7,930 bases of DNA, taken from positions 1 through 7,930 of the forward strand of contig CAYVTG010000079.1 of the NCBI GenBank assembly GCA_964454575.1. The letters run 5' to 3'. The position numbers were made by a program, and so were the translations under genes. The notes under the pieces are model-generated. The model was given only the letters and a program-made list of their open reading frames with translations, searched no databases and had not been told where the DNA came from. Position 1 is the first letter of the stretch; the number at the start of each line of letters is the position of its first letter. Positions 7,152-7,930 of the stretch are shown in pieces. The DNA is from Haladaptatiplasma sp964454575 (lineage in GTDB: Archaea; Thermoplasmatota; Thermoplasmata; Halarchaeoplasmatales; Halarchaeoplasmataceae).

Positions 7152-7382
7152 TTTTTGGTGAAGAAGTATGATCCGGTTTTCATCGTCATGGCTGCTTGTC
7201 AATTGATCTGTCAGCTCTTGATTGTGGTAGAATGTTCTCGGTAATATGTTACACATTCGGTCGTATTCGAAGCCGGTTGCCGATGCATCCGGGTACACGA
7301 CCGTGGTCAGACGGCCTTCTGCATCGTAGCTGTAGGTGGTGCGGGTGCCGTCACGCTCGTTCGCTTTGATTACATATATCCC
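7149..7382 (-). pseudogene. RHS/YD-repeat protein fragment (gene relic)
   Basis: A 77-codon frame is open from just after TAA (7385-7383) to TAG (7151-7149). It has no ATG, GTG or TTG at its beginning; the only ATG is near its middle. The translation contains RTTYSYDAEGRLTTVVYPD followed by FEYDRMCNI. This is the YxYDxxGRLxxVxxPD...YxYDxxxNI pattern of RHS/YD repeats, and DDENRI near the end resembles the following repeat. RHS proteins are normally over 1000 residues, so this is a small remnant with both ends missing. I counted 62 G+C in the 100 bases 7261-7360, against about 36% in samples of the adjacent PIN gene, which suggests separate origin. It fills almost all of the gap between the DUF4010 and PIN genes. 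Confidence 0.72.
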
Positions 7383-7383
7383 T

Positions 7384-7405
7384 TAAAATATACACAAAAT
7401 ATCAG
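7384..7405 (-). terminator. Possible U-rich terminator after the PIN gene
   Basis: Shortly after the PIN stop codon, the minus strand carries two T-runs in GATATTTTGTGTATATTTTA. Archaeal transcription often ends at such T-rich stretches without a hairpin. The assignment rests only on composition and position. Confidence 0.25.
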
Positions 7406-7416
7406 ACTGTTAAATT

Positions 7417-7905
7417 TCATTTGAATAACTCGGTTTTGTTAGAAAAACTGAAATTATCCTTCTCGTGTAGTGCTTTGACGATTTCTTCCAGTTCTGACCT
7501 TGAACGTAGATTTGCACCGTATGATGCCGTGAGTATTTCAGCCAGATTGTATGTCTTGATCTGTCTTTTCTTACATTTATTTCTCGCTAAATTGTCGTTG
7601 GTTAAAACTGTCCAACCCCTTCTTCGAGCTATCACCATACATTGTATTTCACCTTTACCCAATTCACGGTTTTTGATCAAATAATTACGGTAATCATCGA
7701 TCTCTTCGATATCCATGGAAACCACGGGTATTACGTTAAATATTTTATCGGGAAATTCATAACCTACGTCTTGAGCCAGTTTCAATTCTTCGTACACACC
7801 CAACGGTATATACATCTCTGATTTAGAGAATAATTCATCTAACAAACTAAGTTCACCGATCTTGGCCAAAGAAGATATGATGTCCGTGTCACATACCAAA
7901 TTCAA
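7417..7905 (-). CDS. PIN-domain protein, VapC/DUF3368-like putative toxin RNase
   Basis: A 162-residue protein with a PIN nuclease domain in its first 130 residues: VCDTDIISSLAKIG (first metal-binding Asp at 6, or 8), PLGVYEEL (Glu 39/40), GKGEIQCMVIARRRG (Glu 86) and VLTNDNLAR (Asp 104). All four expected acidic positions are present, so it is probably an active Mg-dependent ribonuclease; VapC relatives cleave tRNA or rRNA. A tail of about 30 mostly charged residues follows. The start is TTG at 7905-7903, supported by GGAGG at 7917-7913 with a seven-base spacer. It overlaps the stop of the upstream gene as TTGA, the coupled layout usual for antitoxin-toxin pairs. It is AT-rich relative to the core genes, in keeping with an acquired module. 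Confidence 0.85.
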   Translation of the reverse strand: MNLVCDTDIISSLAKIGELSLLDELFSKSEMYIPLGVYEELKLAQDVGYEFPDKIFNVIPVVSMDIEEIDDYRNYLIKNRELGKGEIQCMVIARRRGWTVLTNDNLARNKCKKRQIKTYNLAEILTASYGANLRSRSELEEIVKALHEKDNFSFSNKTELFK

Positions 7906-7930
7906 CCGCGATCCTCCAATATCTCCTTCG
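7902..7930 (-). CDS. C-terminal end of an upstream gene, probable antitoxin (cut by window edge)
   Basis: The minus strand frame KEILEDRG ends in TGA at 7904-7902, overlapping the TTG start of the PIN gene by two bases (TTGA). Because PIN toxins of this type are normally preceded by their antitoxin (VapB, or UPF0175 for DUF3368), this is the expected place for it. Only eight codons are visible, and another frame is also open to the edge, so the family cannot be read. Confidence 0.45.

Noticed and set aside
7131..7416. RHS fragment as a living short gene
   Set aside because: No start codon at its beginning, no ribosome-binding site, and only a repeat and a half of a protein family that is normally very large.
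1..7930. CRISPR arrays, tRNA or rRNA genes, insertion-sequence ends
   Set aside because: No regularly spaced repeats, cloverleaf-like sequence, rRNA-like stretches or transposase motifs were seen by eye on either strand.

Overview
The window looks like part of an archaeal chromosome. TATA-type promoter elements can be read, strong GGAGG ribosome-binding sites occur next to apparently leaderless starts, and the gene content (KaiC-like RecA ATPases, a Roadblock/LC7 protein, a fused NAD(P)HX repair enzyme, a large PDZ-containing site-2 protease) fits Euryarchaeota, perhaps a Thermoplasmata relative. The lineage is an inference. Base composition is moderate across most of the window, but the right-hand 800 bases differ.

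Left to centre, all on the minus strand and transcribed right to left: nnr (NAD(P)HX epimerase/dehydratase), a Roadblock/LC7 protein, then a two-domain KaiC-like ATPase, and possibly the first codons of another gene at the left edge. The Roadblock gene and the ATPase abut exactly: the UAG stop of the first is followed in the same frame by the ATPase reading frame. No ATG, GTG or TTG occurs in that frame until after the Walker A motif. A strong Shine-Dalgarno sequence points at an AUA codon directly after the UAG, so the ATPase probably starts with AUA.

Centre: nnr is divergent from a second, single-domain KaiC-like gene on the plus strand, and the two seem to share one near-symmetric TATA region. 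That plus-strand gene converges with a site-2 protease gene so tightly that the two UAG stops share the palindrome CTAG. Upstream of the protease, and probably co-transcribed with it, is a MgtC/DUF4010-type multi-spanning membrane protein.

Right edge: a GC-rich stretch of about 230 bases is an in-frame relic of an RHS/YD-repeat protein with no start codon, a type of gene usually large and often horizontally acquired. Next to it is an AT-rich PIN-domain toxin (VapC/DUF3368-like) gene. It starts with TTG inside a TTGA overlap with the last codons of an upstream gene, presumably its antitoxin. This edge looks like an accessory insertion point beside a core block.

I saw no CRISPR array, tRNA, rRNA, insertion sequence or replication origin. 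No complete new defence or mobile system is evident. The most unusual observations are the AUA start with its UAG junction, the shared CTAG stops and the RHS relic.
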